64,000 nucleotides of DNA, from NCBI GenBank assembly GCA_965153355.1, contig OZ231126.1:78554001-78618000 (forward strand), in the 5' to 3' direction. The DNA is from Flaccisagitta enflata. Its lineage: Eukaryota; Chaetognatha; Sagittoidea; Aphragmophora. The notes below the pieces were generated by a model that searched no databases, was not told the DNA's origin, and saw only the letters and a list, made by a program, of their open reading frames with translations. Every line of letters begins with the position of its first letter. The first letter of the stretch is position 1. A program made the translations under genes and the position numbers. Shown here piece by piece: positions 1 through 42,702 of the stretch.

Positions 1-29
1 ACATATATGACTGAATCATCAAAAGAATG

Positions 30-95
30 AATGCGGTAAGACCGACCGACTGACGGGTGTACACGTTTACTTGTAGAGGTGCGAGGACGCTTATA
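30..95 (-). mobile_element. Family E fragment
   Basis: gaccgaccgactgacggg ending gtagaggtgcgaggacgc is the inverse of the family E 5' end. The rest is absent or too diverged. Confidence 0.45.
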
Positions 96-2305
96 ATTTT
101 TTTACATCAGGACTATCTTTCGTGAATTTGCCTAAAAAAGTTATTTTGCACATTAACGTATTTCGATCTTTTCGAAGTAGAAAGACTTGCAAATCAGCAC
201 AAACCTTTTTGCACAAATTTTTGTACGTCGGACGCATCCAACACTGATTATTATCCATAACAAGACACGACAACATGAATAAATAGGAAATTTGAGAAAA
301 AGGGAAACAGAGAAATTACTCGACTTACGCCGATTGCTAAGTACTCGAATATCATCTATATTATCATCAAGGACCTAATGTCGGAGAATCGCCCAACGAT
401 TCTTGGGGTAAGAGCGAGGAAGTGGGGGGCACACCTGCACAACCGTCATTGCAGAACTGACACTCGGCGTAACCGACCGACCGACGAAAATTGTTTGTTT
501 GAGCGGCGTTAAGGTGATCAGAATGTTAACAAAGGAATACACAACGACCGACGCACTGAACCATAAAGTCACGTATTTTTTTCAGGCGGTCCCGGTGTTT
601 TTTATGCCATTTACATTCGAATTTTGCGCTTTACTTTCCATCCAAGGCTTTTCAGCACCCAATGTCATTCCCAGAGATCGTATTTTGGTCTAAGAACATA
701 AGTGTTGAAAAAAAATTGGCGATTTTCATGTGATTTTAGTTAAAAATAATGAGCAATTTTAGGTAAGTATTGTGTAGCAAATGTGTAGCACAGAGAAACA
801 CTCATTTTTTGGGGCAAGTTTTACTTCATTCATACTGTTGGAAATGTGGAATTAACTCTATTGGCTTATTTGAGAATAATGAAAAAAAATTAAAGCGATA
901 TCTTCATTTTGACGCGAAAAAGCTTGCTCAAGAGATGCAGTATGAGTAACACTGAAATTGCTTTCAGCCTATCAATTCTATGTGTAATTTTATAATTTTT
1001 TAGAGGGGGTCTGGCAAGTGAATTAAAGTGATTTTTCTGTTGCAGTCTCTAGATTTAGGCCTAATAGACCAAAGACGACCATTGATTTGATCATCACAAT
1101 CGCAAGAGAAATTCCTTATCCGCTTTTCCGACCAGCCCTATTTCCGGCGCTTTAAGAAGACATGTTCCATTTTGTCACAGGTGTCCTTATCATGTCATAA
1201 TCCATCGTTAAGCAATCTATGTTGAATGAAGCTATTTTTTAGCTTCTTCGGCATGTTTTCAACTATGCAAAAAAAGAAAACGGAACAATTGGATGTAATT
1301 ATATCAGAGTTGATCATGTGACAGGATGACCCTATTTCCGGCGCTTTAAGAAACTCGGCGGAAAATAGGCGAAAGTCTGGTCAATCACTATGTTCATTCA
1401 CTATGTTCATTCACTCGTCCATTCATACCCTTCATTCACATGTATTTCCTTTAATTAGCGTCCAGGTTGCTTACAAAATTGAAAAATAACATTTTTTCCA
1501 CCCCCTAAATTGACGACGACAATGACTGAGGCGATAAAAATCTAGAGTGATCCTAGTTTTCAATTTCGTCTGTTAGTGTTTCTTCCCCTCCAGCCAAACC
1601 TCCAAAACATGGACGGACGAACTCTTTGATGAAAAAGCGATACACTATCCAAAAGGGCTTTAAACATATCCCTACATAAGGAAATTCTGCTTTGAGCAGC
1701 CGCGCACTATCGAGATTTAACCTGATTTGCATAATTAAGTGAAAACTTGCATTTGCCGGCGTGCTACAATTCATTAAGCGCCAATATCCCGAGGAATGAC
1801 TTCAGGTGGTTTCTAGGAAGGGTTATGACGAGTTTCAAACATTTTTGAAAGATGAAAATTTGTTTTGTCATTTGACCGCCTGAAAAACGATTCGACCTCA
1901 GCGTTAGAAAAGGGTCGGCGCCTTTGTCAAAACACGAGTATGAAAAATTGTACTTCACATCAGACAGAGATTGGAACCTCCTCTAACCGCCGACATTTAC
2001 TATTGTAAAAATGACATTTGTTGGTAAATATATATTTGATGCTAAAATAAATTGCTTTTTCGTGGTTCGTGTCTAGAAGAGGTGGAATTGCCTGTGGGAA
2101 ATTGGAACATTCTTCATCTTCACGTCTCATTGACTAGTCATGTCATCCTCAGTATTTCCAATTCTCATAATAAAAGGTTTCTCTCTTTTTTTTTTAAGAC
2201 TTTTTTTATAAAAGTGGCAAAAATTCTCACTTCGTTCTTCTTTCCAATCTCAAGCAACCAAGTTCCTGTCTCAATAGTCCCAATAGTCCCATGGTTCCCA
2301 ATTTC
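93..2305. other. No gene seen
   Basis: AT-rich single-copy-like DNA without convincing exons. The word ccctatttccggcgctttaa occurs twice (1137 and 1330). Short open frames on both strands have no coding character. Confidence 0.5.
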
Positions 2306-2309
2306 AATC

Positions 2310-2344
2310 TTCTTTCTTTCTTTTCTCTTTCTCTCTTTCTTTTC

Positions 2345-2399
<55 letters not shown>

Positions 2400-2480
2400 C
2401 CGTTTTTTCTTCGCTCATTTCCTTCCTTCTTCCTCTCTATCCTTCTTTCTTTATTTTTTTCTATCTTTCTGTCTGTCTTT
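2310..2480. repeat. (CTTT)n and pyrimidine-rich tract
   Basis: Perfect (CTTT)n at about 2348-2399 within a longer pyrimidine-rich stretch. Open frames over it are artefacts. Confidence 0.95.
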
Positions 2481-2662
2481 CTTCTCATCTTTCATTTCCT
2501 AGTCTCTCAATGTCTGGAGGTCCGAGTCCCAGACATGGCGAAAACGTCAGCCTTCGTCGCGTCATCTGTAACTCCCTCCCTTCGCGACATCCACCCAATC
2601 ATTGCATTGGTCCTTTCTCAGTTCTCATAGAATCTCATTGCTTAAGTGTCCAAACGAGGGGG

Positions 2663-2854
<192 letters not shown>

Positions 2855-3354
2855 AAGAGAGAAAGAGAAATTAAAGAAATGCACTAAATTACCATTTGCG
2901 CTGGTCCACTGGAAGAAAGCAAAAAGAAACAAGACTAGCGCACCTAGTGCAAATGGGCAAGGAGAATAAAAGAGAAAATATTTAATCCAACAAAATTGAG
3001 AAGAACAATAAGAATGGTGAGAAGTTTTTGTTTCCACAAAAGCAAATCTCTAATAGCACATTTCCTTCTGCATTGGTTAAAACTGAGAGCAGAAAACTAG
3101 AAAACCGGAGGGACCTACTGACCAGCCTTCTGAATCTTAAATGAAAGGAGAGAAAGATAGAAATGCGGTTTCGGTGGAAAAAAATCCTCTTTAAGACTGA
3201 AAGACTTTTGAAAAGGCAGGAAGGCCGAAGGCAGAGAGACCTTTGGAGCACAAAGGATGGGAGTCAAAAAGTTGGTAAAGGTTGGGCCTGGATGCGCAAC
3301 CTCAATGGCACAATGGAGGCCGGAGGCAAGCGAAAAAAGAAAAGAAAGAGCTCT

Positions 3355-3357
3355 CTG

Positions 3358-3427
<70 letters not shown>
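3355..3427. repeat. (CT)n microsatellite
   Basis: About 33 CT units with two CTGT interruptions at the left. Confidence 0.97.
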
Positions 3428-3429
<2 letters not shown>

Positions 3430-3431
<2 letters not shown>

Positions 3432-4070
3432 TCTCTTTGGCTGCGTTCAGGCTGTGATTCTTTCCCATGTAGGTTCTATGGATGACATCACCGCGAATGA
3501 ACGCGGTTCTTAAAAAAGTCAGTCATGGATGGCTCATCTTTTATGTAATATGTGTACTATATCGAGAAGAACACCCAAAGGAGGAAAAAAAATAGAAAAG
3601 GGAAAGGATCAAGGTCACACGCGAGCCATCTTCGTGACACACGGAATCACGGTTCCGATATATCTATAAATAGTCATGGGGACGCTCCAGCTTTGAGACT
3701 AAAATAAAAAGCTTTCTTTTTAGAGCTTTTCTGTTTTCCTTTGAAGCTCATCCTCCACTTAGCCGAGTGCCACGTAGACATGTCTAGACAGGCGCAGTTG
3801 GCATTTCTGATTTGTGTATAAGTCTCTTATGGTTGTCGCTATGGCATGAAGCCCAAAGAGGATCAATCAAACGGCGAGCGATATGACTCCGTCTTACACT
3901 AAAGTTCGTCGTGTATCTTATCCATGATGAGCCGAATCAAAAGAAGATAAATGAGTCTCAGTCTCAGTCATGGATAAAAGCCACCAAAAAAAAAAAGGTT
4001 GAAGCGCCTTCGTGTGACTTTGTAAGTCATGAGCCTGGATCACACGAGGGAATTACGATGAAGAGTTGGA
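3430..4070. other. No gene seen
   Basis: A word gtcagtcatggatggctcat (3518) and a related inverse (about 3920) form a weak inverted repeat. No exon with family similarity. Confidence 0.4.
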
Positions 4071-4079
4071 AGGGTGGAT

Positions 4080-4340
4080 GGACGACATGACAGAGGGCGC
4101 GTTTGTAATCACAGATAACCGCGTTCCTGACAGGCCACTCAGTCACTCACTCTATTCACTCGCAACGCTCATTCCACTCTGTTTATTACTTATGCAGCGC
4201 TCCAATTTGCTGCGCTGCTCACAAGCTCAATCCCCCAACTCACTCCTTTACAAGTTAGTTGAAGTTTATAGATATGTGTTTTCACGCCGTAAACGCGGTT
4301 TACGCGAAAGATCGCGATCGTTGTTGTCAGTTAAAACACG
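4080..4340 (+). repeat. Dispersed family B repeat, diverged copy
   Basis: Shares the gggcgcgttt, ggccactc, cactcactctattcactcgc and atatgtgtt-cacgc blocks with 43588-43860. An open frame across it is a repeat shadow. Confidence 0.6.
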
Positions 4341-5640
4341 CCTTTCATGATGGTGGAAATATGAGAGGAATGTTGCAAAGCTCAAATGGCACAATTTATC
4401 ACATGGTGGCTAGTGGGGATTTTTAAGCTGTTCATTTCCCTAAAAAGAAGCGTACACGTTACTGCACTGGTATACCATCTCATTGGGAGACTGAGGTGGG
4501 CGGCAATATGGATCTTTTGGCCGGATCATATCGACTGTGTAGGTGAATGTTTCGTCACTTGGTTTTAAGTGAATGTTATAGATGGCGTCACGCCTCGACA
4601 TCGTTTGTGCTTAAGTAAAAAAACGGGTCTGTGTGCCGTGTGTGTGGGTCGATGCTGTATGACAAAAAATAAAGAAAGAGTGAATGGAAAATATTTGCAC
4701 ATTGAATGAGGCAGTGCAAACGAAATGACGCGTGACAGAACGATGAGCCAGATGGCGATAGTAGGTAGTAGGAAAACACTAGTAGCGCCTCCTCCTCCCC
4801 CCCCCCCCCGGGCCGGAGGTACAATTAGGTGGAAGCAGTTGTTTGTTCGGTGATGGGAGAACGGAAGAGAAAGATTTATCCGCACAAAAAACGCGACGGG
4901 GATGGAAAGGGAGAGAGGAAAGGGGGTCAGGGGGGGGGGGGCTCTCTCCCCATCAGTGATGGGCCATCACCCTCTCCAAGGGGTGAAATACATAACAGTG
5001 TGGTACCGCTTTGACGCACTGGCTATTAAGGCATGCCCACGTATAAGGTATTGGTTCCCGAGCCCATGTACAGATTACATATAATATGTACGTTATGCAT
5101 GATTTTTCTATATTGGAAATAAGGCAGCTTCACTATAAAAGTCTTTGTCATATGCCGTATGGCCATTCCCTTGACATGCGCTCTGGTGATGCTTTACCGT
5201 AGTCTTTTTAGGGGCTACACACTTTTCTCCTCCGTTGCATTTTGATGGCAGGAAAGGTACTGTAACAAACGGAATGACAGAGACACTTTGAGGAGTGAGG
5301 AACGGAATGAAATCTAACAAACAGACAGACAGACTGACAGACATGAAGATGTGTTAGCATCAAGAAAACCTTGAAAGCCATTCAATGGGGATTTGTGCTT
5401 TCCGATTCAAGACCAAGATTGAAGTTTTGAGGGGAAAAGAAGGAAGATTTCTTTGAATTTCAATCTTTACTAATGGTCTGTTTCACCATTTGATGCAGAG
5501 TGTTTTTGTGCCTAAAAAGAGATTTCCCATTGCCATGTTCTCTCGTACCCTGCATCTCTGCGTTTGTCCTCCTGTTTCTGGCTGTCCGTCCGTCTGTCTC
5601 TGTATCTGTATCTGTTTCTGTCTCGTTATCACATTCATTG
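4340..5640. other. No confirmed gene; possible location of the missing channel N-terminus
   Basis: Contains C- and G-runs (4797-4810, 4930-4941) and (GTCT)n-like words (5575-5640). A Met frame at 4386 could splice at AG|gtgggc (4494) in the right phase onto the 5704 exon, with a weak hydrophobic stretch FITWWLVGIFKLFISL. The evidence is too thin to call an exon. Confidence 0.25.
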
Positions 5641-5655
5641 ATTTCTCTGTCTCTG

Positions 5656-5659
<4 letters not shown>

Positions 5660-5691
<32 letters not shown>
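5660..5691. repeat. (CT)n at an exon acceptor
   Basis: About 16 CT units ending 12 bp before the acceptor of the 5704 exon. Confidence 0.95.
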
Positions 5692-5695
<4 letters not shown>

Positions 5696-5703
5696 TGGCT
5701 CAG

Positions 5704-36584
<30,881 letters not shown>

Positions 36585-36662
36585 TATGAAGTGTTCAGAA
36601 TTTTCAAAATTGAACGATAAAATTATGAATGTGTTTGTTTTCATTGTTTTTTTTTATTACAG

Positions 36663-36668
36663 AATAAA
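36663..36668 (+). promoter_or_regulatory. Poly(A) signal AATAAA, candidate
   Basis: AATAAA lies 79 bp after the channel stop codon, and T-rich sequence follows at 36720-36780. It is the first canonical hexamer downstream of the stop. Confidence 0.5.
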
Positions 36669-36837
36669 TGGCTGAGGGTAGCTTTTATTCAATTTTGATC
36701 ATCTGATGTTGTAACCAATTTGTTTTTTTTTTTGTTTTTTGTTTTTGTTTTTTTTTTTTTGTTTTTTTGATTTTGCTTAGTTGTAGTCATACCTAATGAG
36801 TAATGATGCTTGGATCAATACCTATTTTAGTGAAGGA

Positions 36838-36912
36838 GAAGAAGAAGAAGAAGAAGAAGAAGAAGAAGAAGAAGAAGAAGAAGAAGAAGAAGAAGAAGAA
36901 GAAGAAGAGGAA
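36838..36912. repeat. (GAA)n microsatellite
   Basis: About 24 GAA units; the Glu-rich open frame over it has no other support. Confidence 0.95.
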
Positions 36913-36987
36913 GGAAAAGAAGAGGACGAAGGAGATGAGGAAGAAGAAGATGAAGAAAAATTTTCCATCTTGCTCAACCAAACTTAC

Positions 36988-37064
36988 CTGACGTCTCTGG
37001 CGGCGATTGCGTCGTCTGTGAATTTAAAGATGGCGATTGCAGCGAAAGTGGATTCCGACGCAGT
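36988..37064 (-). CDS. Candidate 77-nt internal exon on the minus strand, unknown gene
   Basis: On the minus strand a segment lies between ttgttcag and a full-consensus donor CAG|gtaagt. It reads TASESTFAAIAIFKFTDD, then AIAARDVR, open and protein-like. No neighbouring minus-strand exon was found on either side, and (TTC)n follows the donor. It may be part of a convergent gene or a relic. Confidence 0.35.
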
Positions 37065-37118
37065 CTGAACAAAATGGCAAAGAAGGAAAGAAAAAAGTGA
37101 TTGTTAATAACGATTGTA

Positions 37119-37192
37119 GTTTTTCCAGTCGCCTGCTACGCGTCTCTATTAACCGCTATGTCGGTCGGTCTGTCGGTCGGTCACCGTTTGTT
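37119..37192 (+). mobile_element. Family A 5' fragment
   Basis: ttccagtcgcctgctacgcg, tctctattaaccgctatgtc and (GTCG)n; the 3' half is missing. Confidence 0.6.
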
Positions 37193-37519
37193 TTTGTTTT
37201 TTGTTTTTTTCGTTTTTGGGCGTCTTTTGCATTACTGCTCACCAGCCGTTCAAACTACCGCCAGGTGTTTATGAGTAGTACTCTGGATTTTCTGCTTGTT
37301 TACACTTAAGATGGACATCCTGAACTAGGATCCAGCTTCAAAGAAATCTTTCATGTGGCACTTTTTGAGAAAAATCAAAAATTGATGATTCTTCATCTTA
37401 CTTTGCACTCAAAATTTATTGGGTTATCAGAAAGTCGTTTTAGAAAGCATATTTGAATTCCTTAATAATTGTCCTTTCGTTTGATAGGTTACACAGTATA
37501 TTTTCGTAAAGAAATAAAA

Positions 37520-37770
37520 TTTTCAATTTCAAATCAGGCCTATCAGATCCCGAATAAGGCCTTCCTGACCTTAATTGAGGCTTTTCAAACCCCAAATCAG
37601 GCTTTCCAAACCTCAACTTAGGCCTCTCGGAATCCAAATTAGGCCTCTCCAAACCCCAATCAGGCCTTCCAGATCCAAAATCAGGCCTTGACGGACCCCC
37701 AATCAGGCCTTTTAAACCCCTGATCAGGCCATCCAGACCTCAAATCAGGTCTCTCAGACCCTAATTCGTC
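37520..37770. repeat. 22-25 bp degenerate tandem repeat
   Basis: About ten units of the type aatcaggcctctcagacccc. Confidence 0.88.
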
Positions 37771-37777
37771 TCTGACT

Positions 37778-37906
<129 letters not shown>

Positions 37907-38200
37907 ATATCCCCCTCTCCAGTCTCCATCCCCCTCAACCGTTCCTCTCCTCCCCACTCCCCCGCACGTCTTCTTCCCCCTTCATCTTCCTCCCACCCCC
38001 CCCCCACGTCTTCTTCCCCCACCTTTCCTTCCTCCAACCTTCCTCCCTCACGTCTACCTCCCCTGCCTCATCTCCCTCAGCGCAATAAATCCGTTGTTCG
38101 TTGACTCCCTGCCAATTTATTACTATCCTGCCAACGGTCTCCCGCCTATTTTCTGTCCTTCTTCATCTCTGTTCCAAGCAAAAAACATTTCTTTTGTTAC

Positions 38201-38470
38201 CTTTTTTAGTTGCAGACACATAAACCTATACGAGGCTTTGTCCATTCGTCGGTCTGTCTGTCGGTCCGTCGGTCCGTCCATCCCTCCGTCCTCCCGTGAT
38301 GATTAAGTCGAAAAGTGTCAAAACTCACATTTTTTATTTTGATGCAGCAGTTATGATTGTTTGTGAGTATGAGTGAGCATGTGGTGGGAGAGAGTATGCA
38401 TGAGGGTTGTTTGCCCCTGCCCACCCGTCCACTACGATATTGTGACCCCGCGTCACTTGTTTTTTCTCGA
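38201..38470 (+). mobile_element. Family A element, decayed hairpin
   Basis: ttttttagttgcagacacat, cctatacgaggctttgtcc, (GTCN)n, aagtcgaaaagtgtcaaaac, cccacccgtccactacg and gtgaccccgcgtcacttg. The arms have lost pairing. Confidence 0.8.
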
Positions 38471-38667
38471 TAGGATTTTGTTTGTTTCTTTTTCTTCTTT
38501 TTCTTTTTTTTTCTTTTTTTTTTTTGCGAGCACATCCATGTTCGAATCGCCATTTGCGAACAATAATCTGTACAAATCTTTTTAATATATCCTTGTAGTC
38601 TTAACTTTGAATAACATTGTTTGGTACCAACTTCGAAATCTCGCACGGGTTGCATCAACGTTCACGC

Positions 38668-38675
38668 GCACGCAC

Positions 38676-38757
<82 letters not shown>
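38668..38757. repeat. (CA)n microsatellite
   Basis: About 40 CA units with gcgc steps at the left. Confidence 0.97.
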
Positions 38758-38759
<2 letters not shown>

Positions 38760-39322
38760 TCACGATATCATTTGAGCCATAGCCGGTAATTTTTTACACA
38801 TTTTTCTTCATTGCACATATTTGATTACAATTTGTTCAAAAGTGACGACTCAATTCTAAATTCAAAACCCATTAAAAATTCAAAACAGCTGCTTTTTACA
38901 ATCGAATTTTTTTTTTATATATAATCTAATTTCCATTTCTTCCATCGAGTGGAATATGACTTTTATCGCTCCTCGAGAGAAAGAGAACATATTCACAATC
39001 TTGTTCGCTCTAAAAGCATCATGTTCTCTACATGTTGCTGAACGCGCGTACACTCATTTCTTTGACTAAGAACCTTGTTTATAAGAACATTGAGGCTCAG
39101 ATATGGCAAAAAAATAAGAACAATCCTAACATCATTGCCAGCCTCATAAAGATTAGGAAAAATATTCACACTTTATTTCCTTCAGGAAGTGAAATTATCA
39201 AAAACAATTATGAACGTGAGCCTGCTTAGTTGTAAAAATTGACTTCAATCACTCTGATATCAAAATTTGTGTGCTCATATTCTTTCAATTAACAATCAGA
39301 GTAAAGTAACCAGATATGTAAA

Positions 39323-39950
39323 TTGTGTCTTTATGCCGACGACAGTGCTTTGGTTTTTAGCGGCTCTGATCCGCTTGCGGTGGCTAATTTCTTGAGCTTA
39401 GAATTGGATACATACCGTAAATGGCTTGTTGATAACCGTCTTTCTCTTCATCTGGGAAAGACGGAATGTATACTGTTTGGGCCTAAACGTCGTTTGAATA
39501 CGGATATGCAATTTGAGGTAAAATTGGAAAATACCGTTGTAGAAAGAGTCACATGTGTTAAGTATCTTGGCGTGTGGCTTGACCAGTTTAAGGATTTTTC
39601 GAAACATGTAGATACGATAGTTAAAAAGGCTAATTTCAAGTTGGGATTTCTTTACCGAAATGGTCGCTTTATGAATTTCTATGTTCGTAGACTTCTTTGC
39701 CAATCTCTGATCTTTTCAAATTTAGAATACTGCTCGCCGTCTTGGTACTTTGGATTAGCTGCTCCATTACGCGAAAGCTTAAATGTATTGCAGAGGAAAT
39801 GTGCCCATTTTTCCCTTGGTCACGGTCCCCGTAGTCATATTGGTAACAGTGAATTGTCGAGTTTACTACACTGGCTACCTTTTTCGCAGAGGGTTAGCTA
39901 TTTCAGCCTTGTTCACGCTTACAAAACGAATAGCAGCCCAAAGGCAGTAA
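39323..39950 (+). pseudogene. LINE (non-LTR retrotransposon) reverse transcriptase fragment, 5' truncated
   Basis: The frame starts at the catalytic palm motif (LYADDSALVFSG) and continues with WLVDNRLSLHLGKTECILFG, CVKYLGVWLD, and LLCQSLIFSNLEYCSPSW, the usual order in Jockey/CR1/I-like RTs. The N-terminal part of RT and any endonuclease are absent. The 20 codons just before YADD read like a normal lead-in but in another frame (INNQSKVTRYVNCV), so a frameshift near 39328 is likely. The frame is cut at about 39950 by an inserted family D element. It is dead as it stands. Confidence 0.88.
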
Positions 39951-40008
39951 GTGGTCAGCGGTACCCGTGCCCTGTTTGAGCAGTATGTGATTTATGTTGA
40001 GGGGGAGC

Positions 40009-40702
40009 AGGGCAGCGGCCCCGAAGGGGACAAAGTCCTGTAGAACACAGGAGGAATCTGTCCATCCGTCCGTCCGTCCGTCCTTCAGTCTGACTTCCTT
40101 CTGTCCAGGATGCCAGGTTATTCAAACTCTCATTGAATAACATGGAGAGATGACAAATTGCAGTATATGGAGAACGGTACCCGTGCCCTTCATGAGTAGT
40201 TAGTAGGTTATGTTGAGAAGGGAGCAGGCCAAGATCTGGGATCTTTAGGGCCAACATTTGGTCTCAAAGACCAATTTCTTGTACTCAGAGGCCAGGATTT
40301 GAGTCTCTGAGGCCAGGATTTGGGTCTCTGAGGCCAGGATTTAGGTCTCAGAGGCCAGAATCTGGGTCCCAGAGGCCAGAATCTGGGTCTCTAATGCTAG
40401 GATGTGGGTTTTAGAAGCCAAAATCTAGGTACAAGAAGCCAGAATCTAGGTCCAAGGGGCTAAAATGATAGAATTCAGACCAGAATTCAGGTTTTCTAGC
40501 CAGATTAGGACAATTTTGCTTGGATTTGGGCTATTTTCCTTGGATTTTGGCCTTAACAGTTTAGATTTGGGCCCCAAAGGAGACGAAGCCCTGAGGATGG
40601 AGCTGGGGGGGGACGGACGGACGGACGGACGGACGTACGGACGGACGGACAGATTCCCCCTGTGTTCTACAGGACTTCGTCCCCTTCGGGGCCACTGCCC
40701 AA
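40009..40702. mobile_element. Family D element inserted in the LINE RT, about 65-bp inverted arms
   Basis: The left arm starts GCAGCGGCCCCGAAGGGGAC and runs through a tgtagaacacagg box into (GTCC)n. The right arm is its inverse: (GGAC)n, then acaggacttcgtcccc to ggggccactgcccc-type sequence. Short flanks (39951-40008, with ggtcagcggtacccgtgccc) also belong to the insert. The middle carries a 22-bp tandem repeat. Confidence 0.8.
40235..40465. repeat. About 22-bp tandem repeat inside the family D element
   Basis: About ten degenerate units of the form gaggccaggatttgggtctc, decaying toward both ends. Confidence 0.85.
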
Positions 40703-40709
40703 AAACGGT

Positions 40710-40937
40710 CTTTCACCTACTTACATTTCTGACAATTTCACTTTCATCACGGATGTTCATTCTTACAATCTCAGACAAAGTACTGTTAACTTTTCTCTAG
40801 CTCACTGTCTTAGCCCAACTGGTACTTTTTGTAGAAATGTCATCACGGATTGGAACTTGCTTCCTAAGGAATTGAAAGAATCAAAATCGCTGAATGTTTT
40901 CAAGACTAGCTTGAAAAAATACCTACAGAGTTCTTGA
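40710..40937 (+). pseudogene. C-terminal remainder of the same LINE reverse transcriptase
   Basis: After the insertion the RT continues as ITDVHSYNLRQST, then VITDWNLLPKELKES and FKTSLKKYLQSS with a stop at 40937. The H.Y.LR...WN.LP......FK..L motif set is the standard end of many animal LINE ORF2 proteins. Together with 39323-39950 it gives one continuous RT C-terminus if 0.77 kb of insert is removed. Confidence 0.85.
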
Positions 40938-41098
40938 ATCAAGTACCACGCATTTACATCTGTTTTATCTTTCCATTTTATTCTTTTTATTTTAACTTGT
41001 AACAAGTAATTGTTAAGGTATTTCTTTTATTGTGGACCTCAATGGAAACAAATCTTAGGATTTTTTTTAGCCTTCCACGGCAGTTGCTCATTAGCCTG

Positions 41099-41730
41099 TA
41101 CTGAGATGACTAAAACCAAAAAAATCGAAGTTCTACGAGCAGTTCATATCGTGGAGCTGTCTTGGGCTTCTATTGTCATCATTTTCAGCTTCAAAAGTTT
41201 ACATCTTGCTTTCCGCGCCTTACCTTGAACTTCCCATGGGTCAATAGGAAACTGAAAATTTCAAATTGCTCAAATCAAAATTTTGACTGCAGATTTGAAA
41301 TCTGCATGAAAAACTGTCTGAAGAAAGTGCTTTGCTTTTTTCAAAATTCCTTCAGGATCATTATCAAAATCCACGCTTAAGATTTTTAAAGAAGGTAAGT
41401 TCAATGATTTTACAAAGAAATTAAAAGGAAAGGTATGTTTCGCGATATTTGACAGCACTTTTGACCACCTTCTAATTGGAATATCAAAAAAAGGAAAACA
41501 CTTTCAATTGACAGTTTTTTCTGCAGATTCCAAATCTGCAGTCAGAATTGGAATTTGAGAACTTTTAAATTTTGCATTTCCTATAGGGGTAGGGTTTATA
41601 GAAGGTAAGGCGCGGCCACCTAAAAGTAGAATTTTAAAGCCAATATTGATTTCAATAGAAGCCTGTGACAGTCCCACAACATGATCTGCTCGTAGAACAG
41701 TAATTTTATTGCTATTTGTCATTTAGGTAC
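41099..41730. mobile_element. Fold-back element, 632 bp
   Basis: Left gtactgagatgactaaaacc, gaagttctacgagcagttca, ctgcagatttgaaatctgca; the right arm is the inverse, about 80-85 percent. It is nested in the family F-bounded region. Confidence 0.82.
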
Positions 41731-42009
41731 AAGCTCATGCGTGTTCTTGTTTTTAACACCAATGCTCTTGCTGAAATACATTATATTACATTACAGGAAC
41801 GTTCTTGTATAAGCTGGCCAGAAAAAAAAGACACCTTAATAACAATTTGAGCCTCAAATGGCCGTAGAAATAAGAACACTGAGACTCAGAATTAAATAAC
41901 ATGTTCTTATAAAAAGAAATGAGTGTAGTGGTTTTTTTTCAAATCTTGTAATGAATGGTTGGGAAAAATGAGTGATGATCGCGCGTGACAAGCGTAGTAA
42001 TGGAGTTTT

Positions 42010-42095
42010 TAGATGCGTCCGCCTCCCATAAGAGGCTTTGTCCGTCTGTCGGAATGTCGGTCTGCTCATCGGCCAGTCTTTTCGTCGTTCCGTGT
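42010..42095 (+). mobile_element. Family E-like 5' fragment
   Basis: agatgcgtccgcctcccata, agaggctttgtccgtctgtc and a (GTCN)n run. The arm is family E, the following box family A. Confidence 0.5.
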
Positions 42096-42147
42096 AAGGC
42101 ACAAACTGAAAATGACTCAGCATGAAGAATTTTGCAATCTAGTGGTA

Positions 42148-42522
42148 CACGCTGTATTTTGTCTAAGAACACTGGTTGTAAGAACATCAGCCTCAGATTC
42201 GAAGAAAAAATAAGAACATCCTAAGAACATGCTCAGGCTCAGATTTTAGCGCATATAGAAAGCAATGACAAAAGTTGTACAGAATCCTCCAACCTAAACA
42301 TTTTAATCAGTTAACTAACTTATAAAAACAAAGTTATGTGTGGACTGAGAAAAAAATACATTTATTTCATTCAATATGTTTAGCTAGCCACTTTGAAAAA
42401 GAATCTTCTGTGCCATAAAAATAAGAACGGTTTAAGAACGTTTCAGCCTGAAAATTGGCTAAAAAATAAGAACGCCGAGCCTCACTTCAAAAATCTGTGT
42501 TCTTACAAAAAATACGGAGTGT
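42148..42522. mobile_element. Family F TIR element, 375 bp, TA-flanked
   Basis: Left CACGCTGTATTTTGTCTAAG then AACAC; right the inverse, GTGTTCTTACAAAAAATACG then GAGTG; TA outside both ends. The interior repeats aagaacg/aagaacat words. Confidence 0.78.
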
Positions 42523-42702
42523 ACGACTGCAAATTATATGATGATATAAGTGAATATCCAACATGCGAACGCGTCGAAAGCCTCTGGTTATAAAATAAAA
42601 CCATAGAAACATAAAACCATAGAATCATATCAAACCATTTCGCTTTTGCAGCTGCGACATGAAACGATCAGGTCACACAAAACCATTGTCTGAGCATATA
42701 AA

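Larger units (their letters stand above)
39051..41925. mobile_element. 2.9-kb region bounded by family F terminal inverted repeats, TA-flanked
   Basis: Left CACTCATTTCTTTGACTAAG, right the inverse, ending CTTATAAAAAGAAATGAGTG, with TA outside both. It holds the LINE RT fragment, the family D insert within it and a 632-bp palindrome, so later insertions have expanded a small element, or two F ends lie in facing orientation by chance. Confidence 0.6.

Noticed and set aside
3779-3815. Short frame MSRQAQLAFLIC followed by gtataagt
   Set aside because: Too short, no second element of TM0, no acceptor partner.
4386-4494. Candidate first exon of the channel with Met and weak hydrophobic stretch
   Set aside because: The splice phase fits, but the hydrophobic segment is short and unlike TM0, and many such frames are expected by chance.
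36796-37068. Glu-rich 90-codon plus-strand frame after the channel gene
   Set aside because: Mostly (GAA)n. The better signal in its 3' part is on the minus strand.
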